DNA of 64,000 nucleotides from Deinococcus koreensis (GCF_002901445.1 NZ_PPPD01000001.1:682001-746000); one strand, 5' to 3'; shown: positions 1 to 9,698, counted from the stretch's first letter. Notes: generated from the sequence alone by a model not told the origin. Program-made: numbers and translations.

Positions 1-1
1 C

Positions 2-346
2 GATTTCTTCGCGCCGCACGAGCGCGACCAGATCCGCCAGGGTCTCTCCGAGAGCATCGTGGGGATCATCAGCCAGCGGCTGCTGCCGCGCGCCGGGGGC
101 GGCCGGGTGCTGGGCATGGAGATCCTGCTGGGCACCCCCACCGTGCGCGAGTGCATCAAGGATTCCGAGCGCGTGGAGGAGATCAAGCAGGCCCTGCTGG
201 AGGGCAGCTCGCGCGGCATGCAGACCTTCGACCAGCACCTCGCCGAACTCGTCGCCTTCGGCAAGATGACCGAGGAGGACGCCATGGCCTCCGCGACCAG
301 CCCGCACGAACTCAAGATCATGATGATGCGCCAGCAATTCGCGTAA
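2..346 (+). CDS. pilT: PilT-type twitching-motility ATPase, C-terminal part (partial)
   Basis: Only the last 114 residues are in the window; the frame is open at the left edge. The protein is the C-terminal half of a secretion-type hexameric ATPase that powers retraction of type IV pili from the cytoplasmic side of the inner membrane. The visible part has the family's ESIVGIISQRLLPR segment followed by VLGMEILLGTPTVRECI and a GMQTFDQHLAELV helix, the usual end of PilT proteins. PilT and its paralogue PilU cannot be fully separated from this fragment. The gene ends 84 bases before argB, with a hairpin repeat between them. Confidence 0.85.
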   Translation, partial: DFFAPHERDQIRQGLSESIVGIISQRLLPRAGGGRVLGMEILLGTPTVRECIKDSERVEEIKQALLEGSSRGMQTFDQHLAELVAFGKMTEEDAMASATSPHELKIMMMRQQFA

Positions 347-353
347 AAAGGGT

Positions 354-418
354 GATGGTCTACAGTTGATGGTTGATGGAGCGAGCAGTTGACCATCAAC
401 CATCAACCATTGACCATC
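354..418. repeat. Intergenic hairpin repeat between pilT and argB
   Basis: The arms gatggtc...ttgatggttgatgg (from 354) and ccatcaaccatcaac...gaccatc (to 418) are complementary over about 22 bases with one small mismatch block. The arms are themselves made of a repeated ttgatgg word. The element lies 7 bases after the pilT stop and directly before the argB -10 box. It could end or protect the pilT transcript. It has the architecture of the hairpins at 34350 and 56921 but a different sequence. Confidence 0.75.
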
Positions 419-430
419 TACACTGCCCCC

Positions 431-1180
431 ATGATCGTGAAGTACGGCGGCAATGCCATGAAGAGCCTGGAACTGCGGCGCGCGGTGGCGGGCGAGATCG
501 CGGGACTGCGCGCCGGGATGCCGGTGGTGGTGGTGCACGGCGGCGGGCCGGTGATCGAGCGGGAACTCGCGGCGCGCGGGGTGGGCAGCGAGTTCCGGGG
601 CGGGCTGCGGGTGACCACGCCGGAGGCCATGGACATCGTCGAGATGGCGCTCTGTCAGCTCAACAAGCAGCTCAGCCAGGATGTGGGGCAGGCGGTCGGC
701 CTGATGGGCCGCGACTCGCAACTCCTGAGCGCCGAAGTGCTCGACCCCGACCTCGGCCGGGTGGGCCGGGTGACCGGGGTCAACGCGGCGCTGCTGCGAA
801 CCCTGCTGGGCGCCGGCCTCACGCCCGTGCTGGGCTGCGTGGCGGTCGGCCCGGACGGCGAGGCCCTGAACGTGAACGCCGACACGGCCGCGGGCGCGGT
901 GGCGGGCGCCCTGAACGACGGCGTGGTGTTCCTGACAGACGTGGACGGCGTGTACCGCGACTTCCCCGACCCTCAGAGCCGCGCCGCGCAGCTCAGCCGC
1001 GCCGAGGCCCTGGCGGGCATAGAGGCGGGCTGGATCGCCGGAGGCATGATTCCCAAGGTGCGCGCCGCGCTGGACGCCCTGCAGAGAGGTGCGCCCTTCG
1101 CCGTGATCGCCAGCGGGATGCAGGCGGGCGTGCTGGCCCGGGCGGTGAGCGGCGAGGCCGGAACGCGGATCGTGCCGTAG
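431..1180 (+). CDS. argB: Acetylglutamate kinase
   Basis: This 249-residue amino-acid kinase phosphorylates N-acetyl-L-glutamate with ATP in arginine synthesis. Visible motifs are KYGGNAM (residues 4-10), the VVHGGGP glycine loop (34-40), NVNADTAAG (147-155), FLTDVDGVY (167-175) and GGMIPKV (204-210), in the order and spacing of ArgB. The start at 431 was chosen because the kinase fold begins there and because tacact (419-424) sits 6 bases upstream, which fits a leaderless mRNA. The related LysZ of the aminoadipate lysine route is an alternative, but the NVNADTAAG and GGMIPKV forms favour ArgB. Confidence 0.9.
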   Translation: MIVKYGGNAMKSLELRRAVAGEIAGLRAGMPVVVVHGGGPVIERELAARGVGSEFRGGLRVTTPEAMDIVEMALCQLNKQLSQDVGQAVGLMGRDSQLLSAEVLDPDLGRVGRVTGVNAALLRTLLGAGLTPVLGCVAVGPDGEALNVNADTAAGAVAGALNDGVVFLTDVDGVYRDFPDPQSRAAQLSRAEALAGIEAGWIAGGMIPKVRAALDALQRGAPFAVIASGMQAGVLARAVSGEAGTRIVP

Positions 1181-1217
1181 AGCGCAGAGGGCCGAGGGCT
1201 TAACAGCGAAGGTCTTC

Positions 1218-1784
1218 TCAGCGCGTCCGGCTGAAGACCAGCGTGTCGCGCAGTTTCGAGTGATCCTGAGCGTCCACGTCGTCGTTCACCAGCCGGGCGT
1301 CCAGGCGGTAGCCCAGCGCCTGCGGAATGCGGGCCGAGCGTTCGTTGAGGGGGTCACAGCGGATCTCCAGGCGCCGGAAGCCCAGCGTCTCCAGGGCCAG
1401 GGTGGTCAGCGCCTGGGTCACCTCGCGGGCGTAGCCCTGGCCGGTGTGGGGCGTGGCGATCCAGTAGCCGATCTCCCCCTTCGGCACCCGCCAGTTCAGC
1501 GCGTGCAGACCGCTGGAGCCGACCAGTTCGGTGCCTGCCGCGTTCCAGACGTGGTAGCGCAGGTTCTCGCGGCTGTCGAAGCGCTCGGCCACCCCCTGCA
1601 GGTTCTCGCGGGAGGCCTCCAGCGTCATGGGGGCCTGCGCCCAGTGCATCCAGACCTGCAGTTCGGGCAGCGAGGCGTCCACGGCGGCCACCAGCGCCCC
1701 GGCGTCGGCGGGATCCGGGCGGCGCAGGAGCAGGCGGGGCGTGCGGAGTTCAGTGGGAACGGGGGGCGGAGCGGGCTCGGTCAT
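1218..1784 (-). CDS. GNAT N-acetyltransferase, RimJ/RimL-like
   Basis: A 188-residue cytosolic acetyltransferase of the RimJ/RimL type, a family that acetylates ribosomal-protein N-termini or small amines with acetyl-CoA. It shows the family opening TELRTPRLLLRRPDPADA, the strand GEIGYWIATPHTGQGYAREV with the acetyl-CoA pyrophosphate-binding turn (GQGYA), and the closing LEIRCDPLNERSARI segment. The ATG at 1784 is preceded at 7 bases by a tagcct -10 box on the minus strand, which suggests a leaderless transcript. The substrate cannot be read from the sequence. Confidence 0.85.
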   Translation of the reverse strand: MTEPAPPPVPTELRTPRLLLRRPDPADAGALVAAVDASLPELQVWMHWAQAPMTLEASRENLQGVAERFDSRENLRYHVWNAAGTELVGSSGLHALNWRVPKGEIGYWIATPHTGQGYAREVTQALTTLALETLGFRRLEIRCDPLNERSARIPQALGYRLDARLVNDDVDAQDHSKLRDTLVFSRTR

Positions 1785-1820
1785 ACGCAGCAGGCTAGCC
1801 CAGTCCCGGCCCCCCAGGAT

Positions 1821-2993
1821 TCAGAGCCGCCTGTCCTTCGGATTGACCCCGTACACGGCGCCCCAGGGCTGGTAGACGCTCTTCAGGGTGTCCTTGCGGA
1901 TCACCTTGCCCCCCACCTTCACCGTGCGGGTGATGGCGCTGCTCATGCCCTGCATGGGCGTGTCGAGCAGGCGGCGGCCCCCGGCGGCCACGCGAGCGTC
2001 CGGGCTGTAGCTGGGGCTGGCCGGCGCCTTGAAGTTCGTGATCACCGGCCGGCTGATGTTCACGGTGCGGCCGGTGTTGGCGCCGAAGACATCGAAGCGC
2101 AGGGTGTCGGCCGACTTGTCCCAGGCGGCCTGGATGAACAGGTACTTGCCGGTGTCGTTCTTCATCCGCAGGTTCTTGTCGGGCGCGTAGACGGTCGCCT
2201 CGAAGCCCACGGGGTCGTAGTACTTCACCCGGTGGCTGTGTTCGTGGCGCTCGGTGACCGGCAGACCCGCCTGGTACAGCGCCCGGAACACGGTCGTGCT
2301 CACCTGGCAGATGCCGCCGCCGTCCTCCTTGGTCAGGGTGCCGCCCGAGATCACGAAGCCCTTCACGAAGCCGGTGCTGGCGTCGATCTGGCCGATCTCC
2401 CGGTTGAAGTCGAACTCGTGGCCGGGCGCGATGAAGAAGTTGTCGAGCTTGCTGGCCCCGACCAGGATGTTCTTCTCGCGGAAGGCCGGGCTGCCGCGGT
2501 AGCTGCTGGTGCCGGTGGAGACGTGCCCCAGCACGCCGCGCGCGGCCAGCGTCGCCACCGACCGCTGGGGCTCGATGCGCTTGTAGGCGACCTCGGCACT
2601 GCTTCTGCCCGACCGGATGGCCTTCAGGAGCCGGGCCTTCGTCGCGTCGCGGTCGAAGACCCAGCCGGTCTGCCCGGCCGCCACCCAGGAGCCGCCCACG
2701 TTGCGGAACACGGCGGGCCGGGGCTTGCGGGCGTTGACCGCCTTCTCGATGCGATCTATCACCGGGGTCAGGGTGGAACTCACCTTGCCGGCCTTCTGAC
2801 TCACCTTGATCCCAGCGGCCGGGAGCGTCCACGACTTGACGACCCCATGCTTCGTCACCTCGCCCTTCTGGATCTTCTGTTCGCTGGCCCGGAGGATGAG
2901 TTTGAAGGGAGTCTGGGCCGGAGTGGTCTGGGCCTGGGCGTGTGCAGTGGCCGCCAGGGACAAGGTCAGCAGGGACAGCAGGAGGGGCTTCAC
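1821..2993 (-). CDS. Exported VanW-family protein with G5-like C-terminus
   Basis: This 390-residue protein begins with a Sec signal peptide (MKPLLLSLLTLSLAATAHAQ). A region at about 30-150 resembles the peptidoglycan-binding-like domain often found before VanW. The VanW domain runs from about 165 to 290 and carries the family signature GGGICQVSTT (226-235). The end (about 345-375: ITRTVKVGGKVI) looks like a G5 domain. VanW proteins are exported and linked to the cell wall, but no activity is established. The GTG start at 2993 has a tagcct box 7 bases upstream. Confidence 0.85.
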   Translation of the reverse strand: MKPLLLSLLTLSLAATAHAQAQTTPAQTPFKLILRASEQKIQKGEVTKHGVVKSWTLPAAGIKVSQKAGKVSSTLTPVIDRIEKAVNARKPRPAVFRNVGGSWVAAGQTGWVFDRDATKARLLKAIRSGRSSAEVAYKRIEPQRSVATLAARGVLGHVSTGTSSYRGSPAFREKNILVGASKLDNFFIAPGHEFDFNREIGQIDASTGFVKGFVISGGTLTKEDGGGICQVSTTVFRALYQAGLPVTERHEHSHRVKYYDPVGFEATVYAPDKNLRMKNDTGKYLFIQAAWDKSADTLRFDVFGANTGRTVNISRPVITNFKAPASPSYSPDARVAAGGRRLLDTPMQGMSSAITRTVKVGGKVIRKDTLKSVYQPWGAVYGVNPKDRRL

Positions 2994-3102
2994 GCCGCTC
3001 AGGCTAGGGTGACGCTCCTGACGCGCCGTGAGGCCGGGTTGGGCCGGCGTTTACCCGCGCTTGGGGGGCGGTTCAGGCTTCGGGGGCAGCGCTTCCCCAG
3101 TT

Positions 3103-4239
3103 CTAGGGAATCAACGCTTCCAGGGTGGTCAGCCGCCGGCGCAGCGTGTCCAGATCGGGCGCCACGAGATTCACGTGCCCCAGCTTGCGCCCGGGGCGCC
3201 ACGCCTTGTGGTAGAGGTGAACGCGCGTGCCCTCCAGGACGTCGATGCCGGCCCAGTCGGGCTCCTGTGGCTGACCGTCAGACCTTGCCACGCCGACCAC
3301 GTTCACCATCGCGCAGGGGTGCAGGGGGCGCCAGTCGGCCAGGGGCAGGCCCAGTACCGCGCGCACCTGGGCCCCGAACTGGCTGAGACCGCCCCCGTCC
3401 TGGGTGAGGTGCCCGGAGTTGTGGACACGCGGCGCGACCTCGTTGACCAGCAGCCGCGTGTCCGGATCAGGGCCGCCCGGCAGCTGGAAGAATTCCAGGG
3501 TCATCAGCCCTTCTAGGCCCCAGGCCCCGGCCACCGCGCGCGCGATCTCGCGGGCCTCCTCCTCGGTGCCGCCCGGCACGTCCGGCGGGTACACCGAAGT
3601 CCGCAGGATGCCGCCCCGGTGGACATTCTCGACCAGCGGCCCGAAGGCGACCTGCCCGGACGGCGAGCGCGCCACCCCCAGACTCAGCTCGCGCTCGAAG
3701 GGCACCAGCCCCTCCAGCACGCAGGGGACACCCCCCATGGACGCCCAGGCGGTCGCCAGTTCCGCCGGCGTGCCCACCCGCGCCTGGCCCCGGCCGTCGT
3801 AGCCCAGCTCGCTGGTCTTGAGGATGCCGGCGCCGCCGACCCCCTCCAGCGCCCCCACCAGATCGGCCTCCGATTCGATGGCCACGAAGGGCGCGGTTCG
3901 GGCCCCGGCGGCCCGCAGCGCCTCTTTTTCCCGGACGCGGTGCTTGCTGCGCGCGAGCAGGCCCGCGCCCGGCCGCAGCGGCACGCGCCCCTGCAGCGCG
4001 GCCAGCGCCTCCACCGGCACGTTCTCGAACTCCAGGGTCACGGCGTCGCACCCGGCCAGGGCGTCCAGGCCCGAGGGGTCGGTGTACGGGGCCTGCAGGT
4101 GTTCGGCGCACAGCCGCGCCGGGGCCAGGGGGTCGGGCTCCAGCACGGTCACGCGCACCCCCAGCGGGATCGCCGCCAGCGCCAGCATCTGCGCCAGCTG
4201 GCCGCCGCCCAGGATGCCGAGGTGGCCAGAGGGCGTCAT
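3103..4239 (-). CDS. purK: 5-(carboxyamino)imidazole ribonucleotide synthase
   Basis: PurK is an ATP-grasp enzyme that makes N5-CAIR from AIR, ATP and bicarbonate in purine synthesis. The 378-residue protein opens with the family's [17 protein letters not shown], then shows [13 protein letters not shown] in the ATP-binding part, [12 protein letters not shown], and near the end [18 protein letters not shown], which is a hallmark of PurK. Its ATG (4237-4239) overlaps the purE stop (4236-4238) as ATGA, so the two genes form a translationally coupled purEK operon and supply consecutive steps. Confidence 0.95.
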   Translation of the reverse strand: MTPSGHLGILGGGQLAQMLALAAIPLGVRVTVLEPDPLAPARLCAEHLQAPYTDPSGLDALAGCDAVTLEFENVPVEALAALQGRVPLRPGAGLLARSKHRVREKEALRAAGARTAPFVAIESEADLVGALEGVGGAGILKTSELGYDGRGQARVGTPAELATAWASMGGVPCVLEGLVPFERELSLGVARSPSGQVAFGPLVENVHRGGILRTSVYPPDVPGGTEEEAREIARAVAGAWGLEGLMTLEFFQLPGGPDPDTRLLVNEVAPRVHNSGHLTQDGGGLSQFGAQVRAVLGLPLADWRPLHPCAMVNVVGVARSDGQPQEPDWAGIDVLEGTRVHLYHKAWRPGRKLGHVNLVAPDLDTLRRRLTTLEALIP

Positions 4240-4766
4240 TCGGCCCCTGCCGGGGGGTGACCCTCGAAGAAGGGATCGTCCAGCACGGCCCGCGTCTGGG
4301 CCTGCCGGAAGGCCTCCAGGGGGGCGCGCACCGCCTCGTCGGTGGTCGCGAGGATCGCGGCGGCGAACAGGGCGGCATTCTTCGCACCCGCCGCGCCGAT
4401 GGCGAAGGTCGCCACGGGCACCCCGGCGGGCATCTGCACGATGCTCAGCAGGCTGTCCTGGCCCGAGAGGGCGCGCGACTGCACCGGCACCCCCAGCACG
4501 GGCACGCGCGTGAAGGCCGCCAGCATCCCCGGCAGGTGCGCCGCGCCGCCCGCCCCTGCGATGATGCAGGCCAGGCCCAGGCGTTCGGCCCTCGCTCCGT
4601 AGGACGCCAGCAGCGCCGGGGTGCGGTGGGCGCTGAGCACGCGCACCTCGTAGCCGATGCCCAGGTCACGCAGCACGTCCAGCGCGCCCTGCATGGTCTC
4701 GAAGTCGCTGCGGCTGCCCATCACGACGCCCACGTGGGGGGCGGCCCCGAATGCTGGTTCCGTCAC
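4236..4766 (-). CDS. purE: N5-carboxyaminoimidazole ribonucleotide mutase
   Basis: PurE converts N5-CAIR to CAIR, the step after PurK. The 176-residue protein has [13 protein letters not shown] near its start, [12 protein letters not shown] (the SAHRTP motif of class I PurE) and [19 protein letters not shown], with [33 protein letters not shown] later. I chose the GTG at 4766: a minus-strand taggat box lies 7 bases upstream and overlaps the in-frame ATG at 4775, so that ATG could not be transcribed from this promoter. It diverges from folC across about 80 bases. Confidence 0.93.
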   Translation of the reverse strand: MTEPAFGAAPHVGVVMGSRSDFETMQGALDVLRDLGIGYEVRVLSAHRTPALLASYGARAERLGLACIIAGAGGAAHLPGMLAAFTRVPVLGVPVQSRALSGQDSLLSIVQMPAGVPVATFAIGAAGAKNAALFAAAILATTDEAVRAPLEAFRQAQTRAVLDDPFFEGHPPAGAE

Positions 4767-4848
4767 GGCCCGCATCCTACCCGGCCGGGCGGGCTTCCGG
4801 TGCGCGCGCCACTCCACACGACGGCCCTGAACGCGCTAGCGTTGCCGC

Positions 4849-6030
4849 GTGACGCCGGACGCCCCCCCCGATTACTCCTGGCTGTTCGGCCGCACCCGCT
4901 CGGGCCGGGCGCGCGGGCCGGCCGGGGCTCAGGCCCTGCTGGACACGCTGGGTCGCCCGGACAGGACGTTCCGGGCGGTTCGCGTGATCGGCACCAACGG
5001 CAAGGGCAGCACCTGCGCCATGCTGGAAGCCGGGCTGCGGGCCGCCGGCGTCCGCGTGGGCCGGTTTACCAGCCCGCACCTGCGCGACTACGAGGAGCGT
5101 ATCCGGGTGGACGGCGTGAACCTGAGCCCGGCCCGCACGGCGGCCTTCATCCGCTGGGCCCAGGCGCACGCCCCGGACGCCGCCTTCTTCGACCTGACGC
5201 TGGCGCTGGCCTGTCAGGTCTTCGCCGAGGCCGGCGTGGAGGTGGCCGTCATGGAGGCCGGCGTGGGCGGCCGGAGCGACGCCACGCAGGCGCTGGAGAA
5301 CGTGGTCGCCGTGGCGCTCACGAACGTGGCTCTGGATCACACAGGGGTGCTGGGCGAGACCGTGCAGGCCATCGCCCGCGACAAGGCCGGGGCCGCCCGC
5401 GCCGGCGTGCCCCTGCTGACCACAGCCACCGCTGAGGCGCTGGACGTGATCCGCGAGGTGGCCCGGGCGGCGGGGGCGCCGCTCCTGACCCCGCAGACCC
5501 ACCCCGGCCTCTTCGCGCTGCCGCACCCGCCCGCGTTGCAGGGCGCGCACCAGGCCCAGAACGCCGCCCTGGCGGCCGCGACCCTGCGGACGCTGGGGTA
5601 CGGCCAGGGGGTGGAGGCCGCGCTGGGAGCCGCCCACCCGGCCCGCCTGGAGCGGGTGAAGGTGCGGGGCCGGGCGGTGCTGATCGACGGCGCGCACAAT
5701 CCCCACGCCACCCGTGCGCTGGCCGCCGCCGTGCCCCACGCCGACGTCCTGCTGTTCGGCAATCTGGCCCGCAAGGACACCGCCGCCACGCTGGCGCCGC
5801 TGCTGCCCGTGGCGCCGCGGCGGGTGTTCACGGCGCCCGGCGACCTCGCCACGCCCCCGGCCGACCTGGCCGCGCGCTGGGGCGGCGAGGCGCTGCCCGA
5901 CCCCCGGGCGGCGCTGGCCCACGCCCTGGCCCTGACCCCGGCGGGCGGCACCCTGCTGGTCGCGGGCAGCCTCTATCTGGCCGGCACGGTTCGAGAGGCG
6001 CTGTCGGAAGAGGTTCCTGGAGGGATCTGA
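4849..6030 (+). CDS. folC: Folylpolyglutamate synthase / dihydrofolate synthase
   Basis: FolC is a Mur-ligase relative that adds glutamate to dihydropteroate and/or to folates in the cytosol using ATP. The 393-residue protein has the P-loop VIGTNGKGST (46-55), SPHLRDYEERIRV, the LTNVALDHTGVLGET metal-binding segment and LIDGAHNPHATRAL near the ligase domain end. The GTG start at 4849 has a tagcgt box 6 bases upstream. Whether it is mono- or bifunctional cannot be told from the sequence. Confidence 0.92.
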   Translation: MTPDAPPDYSWLFGRTRSGRARGPAGAQALLDTLGRPDRTFRAVRVIGTNGKGSTCAMLEAGLRAAGVRVGRFTSPHLRDYEERIRVDGVNLSPARTAAFIRWAQAHAPDAAFFDLTLALACQVFAEAGVEVAVMEAGVGGRSDATQALENVVAVALTNVALDHTGVLGETVQAIARDKAGAARAGVPLLTTATAEALDVIREVARAAGAPLLTPQTHPGLFALPHPPALQGAHQAQNAALAAATLRTLGYGQGVEAALGAAHPARLERVKVRGRAVLIDGAHNPHATRALAAAVPHADVLLFGNLARKDTAATLAPLLPVAPRRVFTAPGDLATPPADLAARWGGEALPDPRAALAHALALTPAGGTLLVAGSLYLAGTVREALSEEVPGGI

Positions 6031-6098
6031 GCCCCCCCCTGAGGAGCAGGTCAAGCGACCCGAAATCTGCAGCGGCCGCCCGCGCACTACCGTGGAGC

Positions 6099-6722
6099 AT
6101 GACCTCTGCACTCCAGCTGGCCCGTGCCCTGCTGCGCCGTGACCCTCCGGCCTCTCCCGCCTACCGCGGCGCCCTGATCGGGCTGGCGGCGGGCGCGGCT
6201 GGCACCCTGATCATGGGCCAGTACTGGGTGCGGGTGGCGCCCCTGCTGAGTGGCCCGGCCCAGGAGCAGCCGGAGAGCGGCGAGGGGCAGGATGCCGGGC
6301 CTCAGGGCGACCAGGACATCATCAGCCCGCTGGGCCAGACCCACGAGAATGGAGAGAGCAGCACGGCCGCGCTGGGCCGGCACCTGTACACGGCCTTGAC
6401 GCACCGGGTGCCGGAGCCGGGCACCCGCGCGGCCCTGAGCGAAGGGGTGCACTGGGCCATGGGCGTGTTCGGCGGCGCGGCCTACGGCGCCCTGCTGGCC
6501 CGGCGTCCGGGGCCGCCGAGTGGTCTGGCAGTGAGCGGCCTGCTGTGGGGCGCCGCCCTCTGGCTGGTCATGGACGAGACCGTGACCCCCCTGCTGGGCC
6601 TGCAGGACGGCCCCCGCGCCGGCGACGCCCGTACCCACGGCAACCGCCTGGGCGCGCACCTGGGCTACGGCCTGGGCCTGGGCCTGAGCGCCGCCGCACT
6701 GAACCGCGTCCTGCCACGCTGA
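6099..6722 (+). CDS. Predicted inner-membrane protein (YagU/DUF1440-like)
   Basis: A 207-residue protein with a first hydrophobic segment at about 24-42 (ALIGLAAGAAGTLIMGQYW), a polar acidic stretch at about 55-90, then further weakly hydrophobic, glycine-rich segments (MGVFGGAAYGALLA; LLWGAALWLVMDETVTPLLGL; LGYGLGLGLSAAAL). The LWLVMDETVTPLLGL block and layout resemble the DUF1440/YagU membrane family; that assignment is tentative and no function is known here. The ATG at 6099 follows a taccgt box by 5 bases, as in a leaderless gene. Confidence 0.7.
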   Translation: MTSALQLARALLRRDPPASPAYRGALIGLAAGAAGTLIMGQYWVRVAPLLSGPAQEQPESGEGQDAGPQGDQDIISPLGQTHENGESSTAALGRHLYTALTHRVPEPGTRAALSEGVHWAMGVFGGAAYGALLARRPGPPSGLAVSGLLWGAALWLVMDETVTPLLGLQDGPRAGDARTHGNRLGAHLGYGLGLGLSAAALNRVLPR

Positions 6723-6761
6723 GCGGCCGGTGGGTGGAACCCTGTCTTCGGCCCTGCCGCC

Positions 6762-6791
6762 TTGACAGTGTGGGGAGACCCTGCCTATACT
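6762..6791 (+). promoter_or_regulatory. Promoter of the tRNA-Lys gene
   Basis: A perfect ttgaca (6762-6767) and tatact (6786-6791) are separated by 18 bases, and the tRNA starts 30 bases after the -10 box. It is one of the clearest sigma-70-type promoters with a -35 element in the window; most genes here show only a -10. Confidence 0.85.
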
Positions 6792-6820
6792 CCGCTACGC
6801 CCGGTGCGCCGTGTGCTCCC

Positions 6821-6896
<76 letters not shown>

Positions 6897-6900
6897 GTAA

Positions 6901-6930
6901 AACCCCCGTCCAGTGCGGGGGTTCACTTTT
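6901..6930 (+). terminator. Terminator after tRNA-Lys
   Basis: The inverted repeat aacccccg (6901-6908) / cgggggtt (6916-6923) is followed by cactttt, a short T-run. It lies 4 bases after the tRNA CCA end. Confidence 0.8.
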
Positions 6931-6946
6931 GACCAGGGCGCTGGGC

Positions 6947-8173
6947 TCAGTCCGTGTGCAGGAAGTCCAGGATCGCCCGGGCCAGTCCCTGCGCGAGACG
7001 CTCCCGGTAGGCGGCCGTGGCCAGTTTCGGCCCCTCGACCGGGTGAGTCCCGAAACCCACCTCGACCAGGATGGCCGGGGTGGTGGGGTTGCGGATCACG
7101 TAGAAGGCGTCGGTCTGCACACCCCGGTTCACGGCGCCGGTGCTGCTCACCAGACTGCTCTGCACCCGCCGGGCCAGATCACGGCTGAAGGTCAGTTTGG
7201 CCTGCGCCAGAATGTCGCCCAGCAGGCTCTGGGCGGTGTTGGCGGCGCGCCGGGTCAGTTCCTCACCCACGCTGCCGCCCCCGTTCTCGGCCACGGCCAG
7301 ACTGCGGTTCGAGCCGGCCAGCGGCTTGCCGAAGTAGTACGTCTCGATGCCCTGGGCGGAGGCGCCCGCCGCGTTCACGTGGATGCTGACGAACGCGCTG
7401 ACAGTGCCGTTGCTGGCCATCTTGGAGCGCATGTCCAGATCCCTGCTCTTGCTGGTGCTCAGGTGGCGGTCGCTGGCGCGGGTCATCACCACGTCGACGC
7501 CGTGCCTCACCAGCTCCGCGCGGGTACGCAGGGCCACGTCCAGCGTCACGTCCTCCTCCGTGACCCAGCGGCTGCCCATGCCCGGGTCGATGCCGCCGTG
7601 CCCGGGGTCGAGCACCACGCGGGGGCGCTGCACGGTGGCCGTGCTGGCGGGGCGCGTGACCGGCCGGGAGGTCGGCCGGGAGACCGGTGCGGAGGGACTC
7701 GACGCGGCGACCCGGCTGGCCGCGTCCGTGAGCACGTCGACGATCAGCCGCGCCTTCTGGCCCCCGCTCGCGGGCAGGACGCTGGCCTTGGCCCGGCGGT
7801 AGCCCTGGGCGAAGGTCACGGTCACGGTGCCTCCAGCCACGGCGTAGGCGGTGACGCCGGGAGCCTTCAGGGCGCCCTGCTCGGCTTTCAGGGTCAGGGG
7901 CAGCCTGACGGTCACGCTCTGGCCGGCGATGCTCACGCTGGGCTGGGCCTTCTGCGCCTGGGCGCCCTGCGGGAGATCGAACACCAGCCGGGTGTAGCCG
8001 TCGTGGGTGCCGACCCGGGGCGCCGCCTCCACCGGGGGGGTGAGCAGCGTGAGGAGGAGCAGCGGGAGGGCCAGCACTCGCCCGGAGAGGACTGGCCCCG
8101 AGAGGACTGGCCTGGACAGGACGCGCCTGGGCCACGCCGCCGGGCGCCGATCGAGAGGAAGGTCGCCGTTCAC
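6947..8173 (-). CDS. N-acetylmuramoyl-L-alanine amidase with AMIN domain
   Basis: This 408-residue exported enzyme cuts the amide bond between MurNAc and the stem peptide of peptidoglycan. A signal peptide covers about residues 18-50. An AMIN-type beta domain follows (about 52-165), then a proline/serine/threonine linker, and an Amidase_3 catalytic domain from about 190 with VVLDPGHGGIDPG, SIHVNAA and ILVEVGFGTH, the zinc-ligand motifs of the AmiC family. The GTG at 8173 was chosen because a minus-strand tacact box lies 7 bases upstream. Short repeats encode LSRPVLSGPVLSGRVL before the hydrophobic core of the signal. Confidence 0.9.
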   Translation of the reverse strand: MNGDLPLDRRPAAWPRRVLSRPVLSGPVLSGRVLALPLLLLTLLTPPVEAAPRVGTHDGYTRLVFDLPQGAQAQKAQPSVSIAGQSVTVRLPLTLKAEQGALKAPGVTAYAVAGGTVTVTFAQGYRRAKASVLPASGGQKARLIVDVLTDAASRVAASSPSAPVSRPTSRPVTRPASTATVQRPRVVLDPGHGGIDPGMGSRWVTEEDVTLDVALRTRAELVRHGVDVVMTRASDRHLSTSKSRDLDMRSKMASNGTVSAFVSIHVNAAGASAQGIETYYFGKPLAGSNRSLAVAENGGGSVGEELTRRAANTAQSLLGDILAQAKLTFSRDLARRVQSSLVSSTGAVNRGVQTDAFYVIRNPTTPAILVEVGFGTHPVEGPKLATAAYRERLAQGLARAILDFLHTD

Positions 8174-8482
8174 TGGGCAGAGTGTACAGCCCCGAATCCT
8201 CCGTCTGGATGGGAAGCCGTGAGAAACGCGCCGCGCCACACGGCTCCTGCACGGCACTGGGCGGCCGCCCGTTCCGAGGTGAGCGGCCCCATGTCCGCCG
8301 TTTGCCGTCCTGAAGCCAGGGCCGAGCCTCCGGCCTCCTCCGGTCAGGGTCGTGGTTCAGCCGGATACCCCCACCGGGGCTGTCCGGCTGGGCCGCCTGG
8401 ACGGCGCCGTCCAGCTCCACCTGAAGCCGGTCTGACCGCCCTCCTCACGCCCCTCAGTGGCCCGGACGCTACGGTGGCGCCC
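8174..8482. other. Divergent intergenic region, amidase / LptA-like gene
   Basis: This 309-base stretch lies between two divergent genes. Apart from the two -10 boxes at its ends (minus-strand tacact at the amidase end, plus-strand tacggt at 8470-8475) I see no gene, hairpin or repeat in it. Confidence 0.5.
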
Positions 8483-9121
8483 ATGTCGTTTCCTGCTGTC
8501 CGCCGCGCCGTGCTCGCCGCCCTGCTCCTGGGGGCCGCCCAGGCCATCACCTTCGGGGGCCTGACGGTCACGCCGCGCGGGCCGCAGACCCTGAACCTGG
8601 AGACCGGGGTCACCGATCTGCCCCAGGGCGGCAGCGCCACCGACAGCCGGGGCGGCCTGAAACTGAGCGCCCAGAGTATGCAGCTCCGGCCCGGGCAGAC
8701 GCTCCTGGCACGCGGCGCCACCATCACGACCAGACAGGGCGGCACCCTGAAGGCCGCGCAGGTGGTCTACGACCTCAGGGCCGGCACGGTCACGGCGACC
8801 GGAGACCTGAGCTACACCGACGCCCGCTTCAGGAACCTGAGCGCGGCCCAGGTGATCCTGCACGTCGGCAGCGGCTTCGTGACGGCCACGGGCAGCGTGA
8901 AGGCCAGCGCCCCGGCCCTCAGCGGCGCGGCGCTGGCCTTCGACCTGAGCACCATGCAGGGCGTCCTGACCGGCCCCTATCAGGCGCGGCAGGGCACCCT
9001 GAACGCCTCGGGCGGAGCGGGCGAGCGGCTGCTGATGGTGTTCAGCGGCACCCGGGTGATCCGCTCCTCGACCGCTCCGGACGCCGACAGCCTGGCGCGT
9101 TTCCTGCCCTACCTGAAATAA
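8483..9121 (+). CDS. LptA/OstA-like exported protein
   Basis: A 212-residue protein with a signal peptide ending near AQAITF (about residue 19). The remainder is a run of short beta repeats ([44 protein letters not shown]) typical of OstA-like beta-jellyroll proteins such as LptA and LptC, which carry lipopolysaccharide across the periplasm in Gram-negatives. Deinococci lack classical LPS, so the carried molecule is unknown. The ATG at 8483 has a tacggt box 7 bases upstream. Confidence 0.75.
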   Translation: MSFPAVRRAVLAALLLGAAQAITFGGLTVTPRGPQTLNLETGVTDLPQGGSATDSRGGLKLSAQSMQLRPGQTLLARGATITTRQGGTLKAAQVVYDLRAGTVTATGDLSYTDARFRNLSAAQVILHVGSGFVTATGSVKASAPALSGAALAFDLSTMQGVLTGPYQARQGTLNASGGAGERLLMVFSGTRVIRSSTAPDADSLARFLPYLK

Positions 9122-9143
9122 GGCCGGCCTGAAGCTGCCTGCC

Positions 9144-9611
9144 TCAGGCGTTGGGCTTGAGCAGATGGCCCAGGCAATGCCCGTAGGACACGCCCTGGCG
9201 GGCATCGATGACCAGATCCTGCACGCTGAACTCCTGCAGCACGCCCAGCATGGCGTCGCGCATGCGGGTGTAGACGGTCGCGCGCGCGTGGCAGCGTTCC
9301 TCCTCCACGCAGGGTTCGTGCCAGTTCAGGCTGATGCAGCTCAGGGGCGCCACCGGGCCGTCGATGGCGCGCACCACCTCGCACAGAGAAATCAGCGCCG
9401 GCTTGCGGGCCAGCGCGTATCCACCGCCGATGCCCTTCTTGCTCTTGACCACGCCCTTGGCGGTCAGGGCGGCCAGAATCCTGACCAGGTACGGGCGGTG
9501 GACGCCGGTCGACTCGCTGATCTCGTCGCTGGACACCCAGCGGGTCAGCTCCTGAGACCCCAGGAAACCCAGGGCCTGGAAGGCGTACACGTCCGTCGCG
9601 GAAAGCCGCAT
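9144..9611 (-). CDS. Rrf2-family transcriptional regulator with three cysteines
   Basis: A 155-residue winged-helix regulator of the Rrf2/IscR/NsrR family. The N-terminal winged helix includes [44 protein letters not shown], the standard Rrf2 recognition helix and wing. The C-terminal part has [16 protein letters not shown], a C-x8-C-x5-C set in the loop where IscR and NsrR bind an iron-sulphur cluster, so it may sense iron, oxygen or NO (inference). The ATG at 9611 has a minus-strand tagact box 6 bases upstream. It diverges from the BKACE gene with 87 bases between starts. Confidence 0.88.
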   Translation of the reverse strand: MRLSATDVYAFQALGFLGSQELTRWVSSDEISESTGVHRPYLVRILAALTAKGVVKSKKGIGGGYALARKPALISLCEVVRAIDGPVAPLSCISLNWHEPCVEEERCHARATVYTRMRDAMLGVLQEFSVQDLVIDARQGVSYGHCLGHLLKPNA

Positions 9612-9698
9612 GGGCAGAGTCTACCGTGCCCCAGCGGCCCGGCCGCGCCGGGGAGGGGGCGGCGCCCCAGGGCCGGTGTGGCGGCGTAGCATCGGCCC

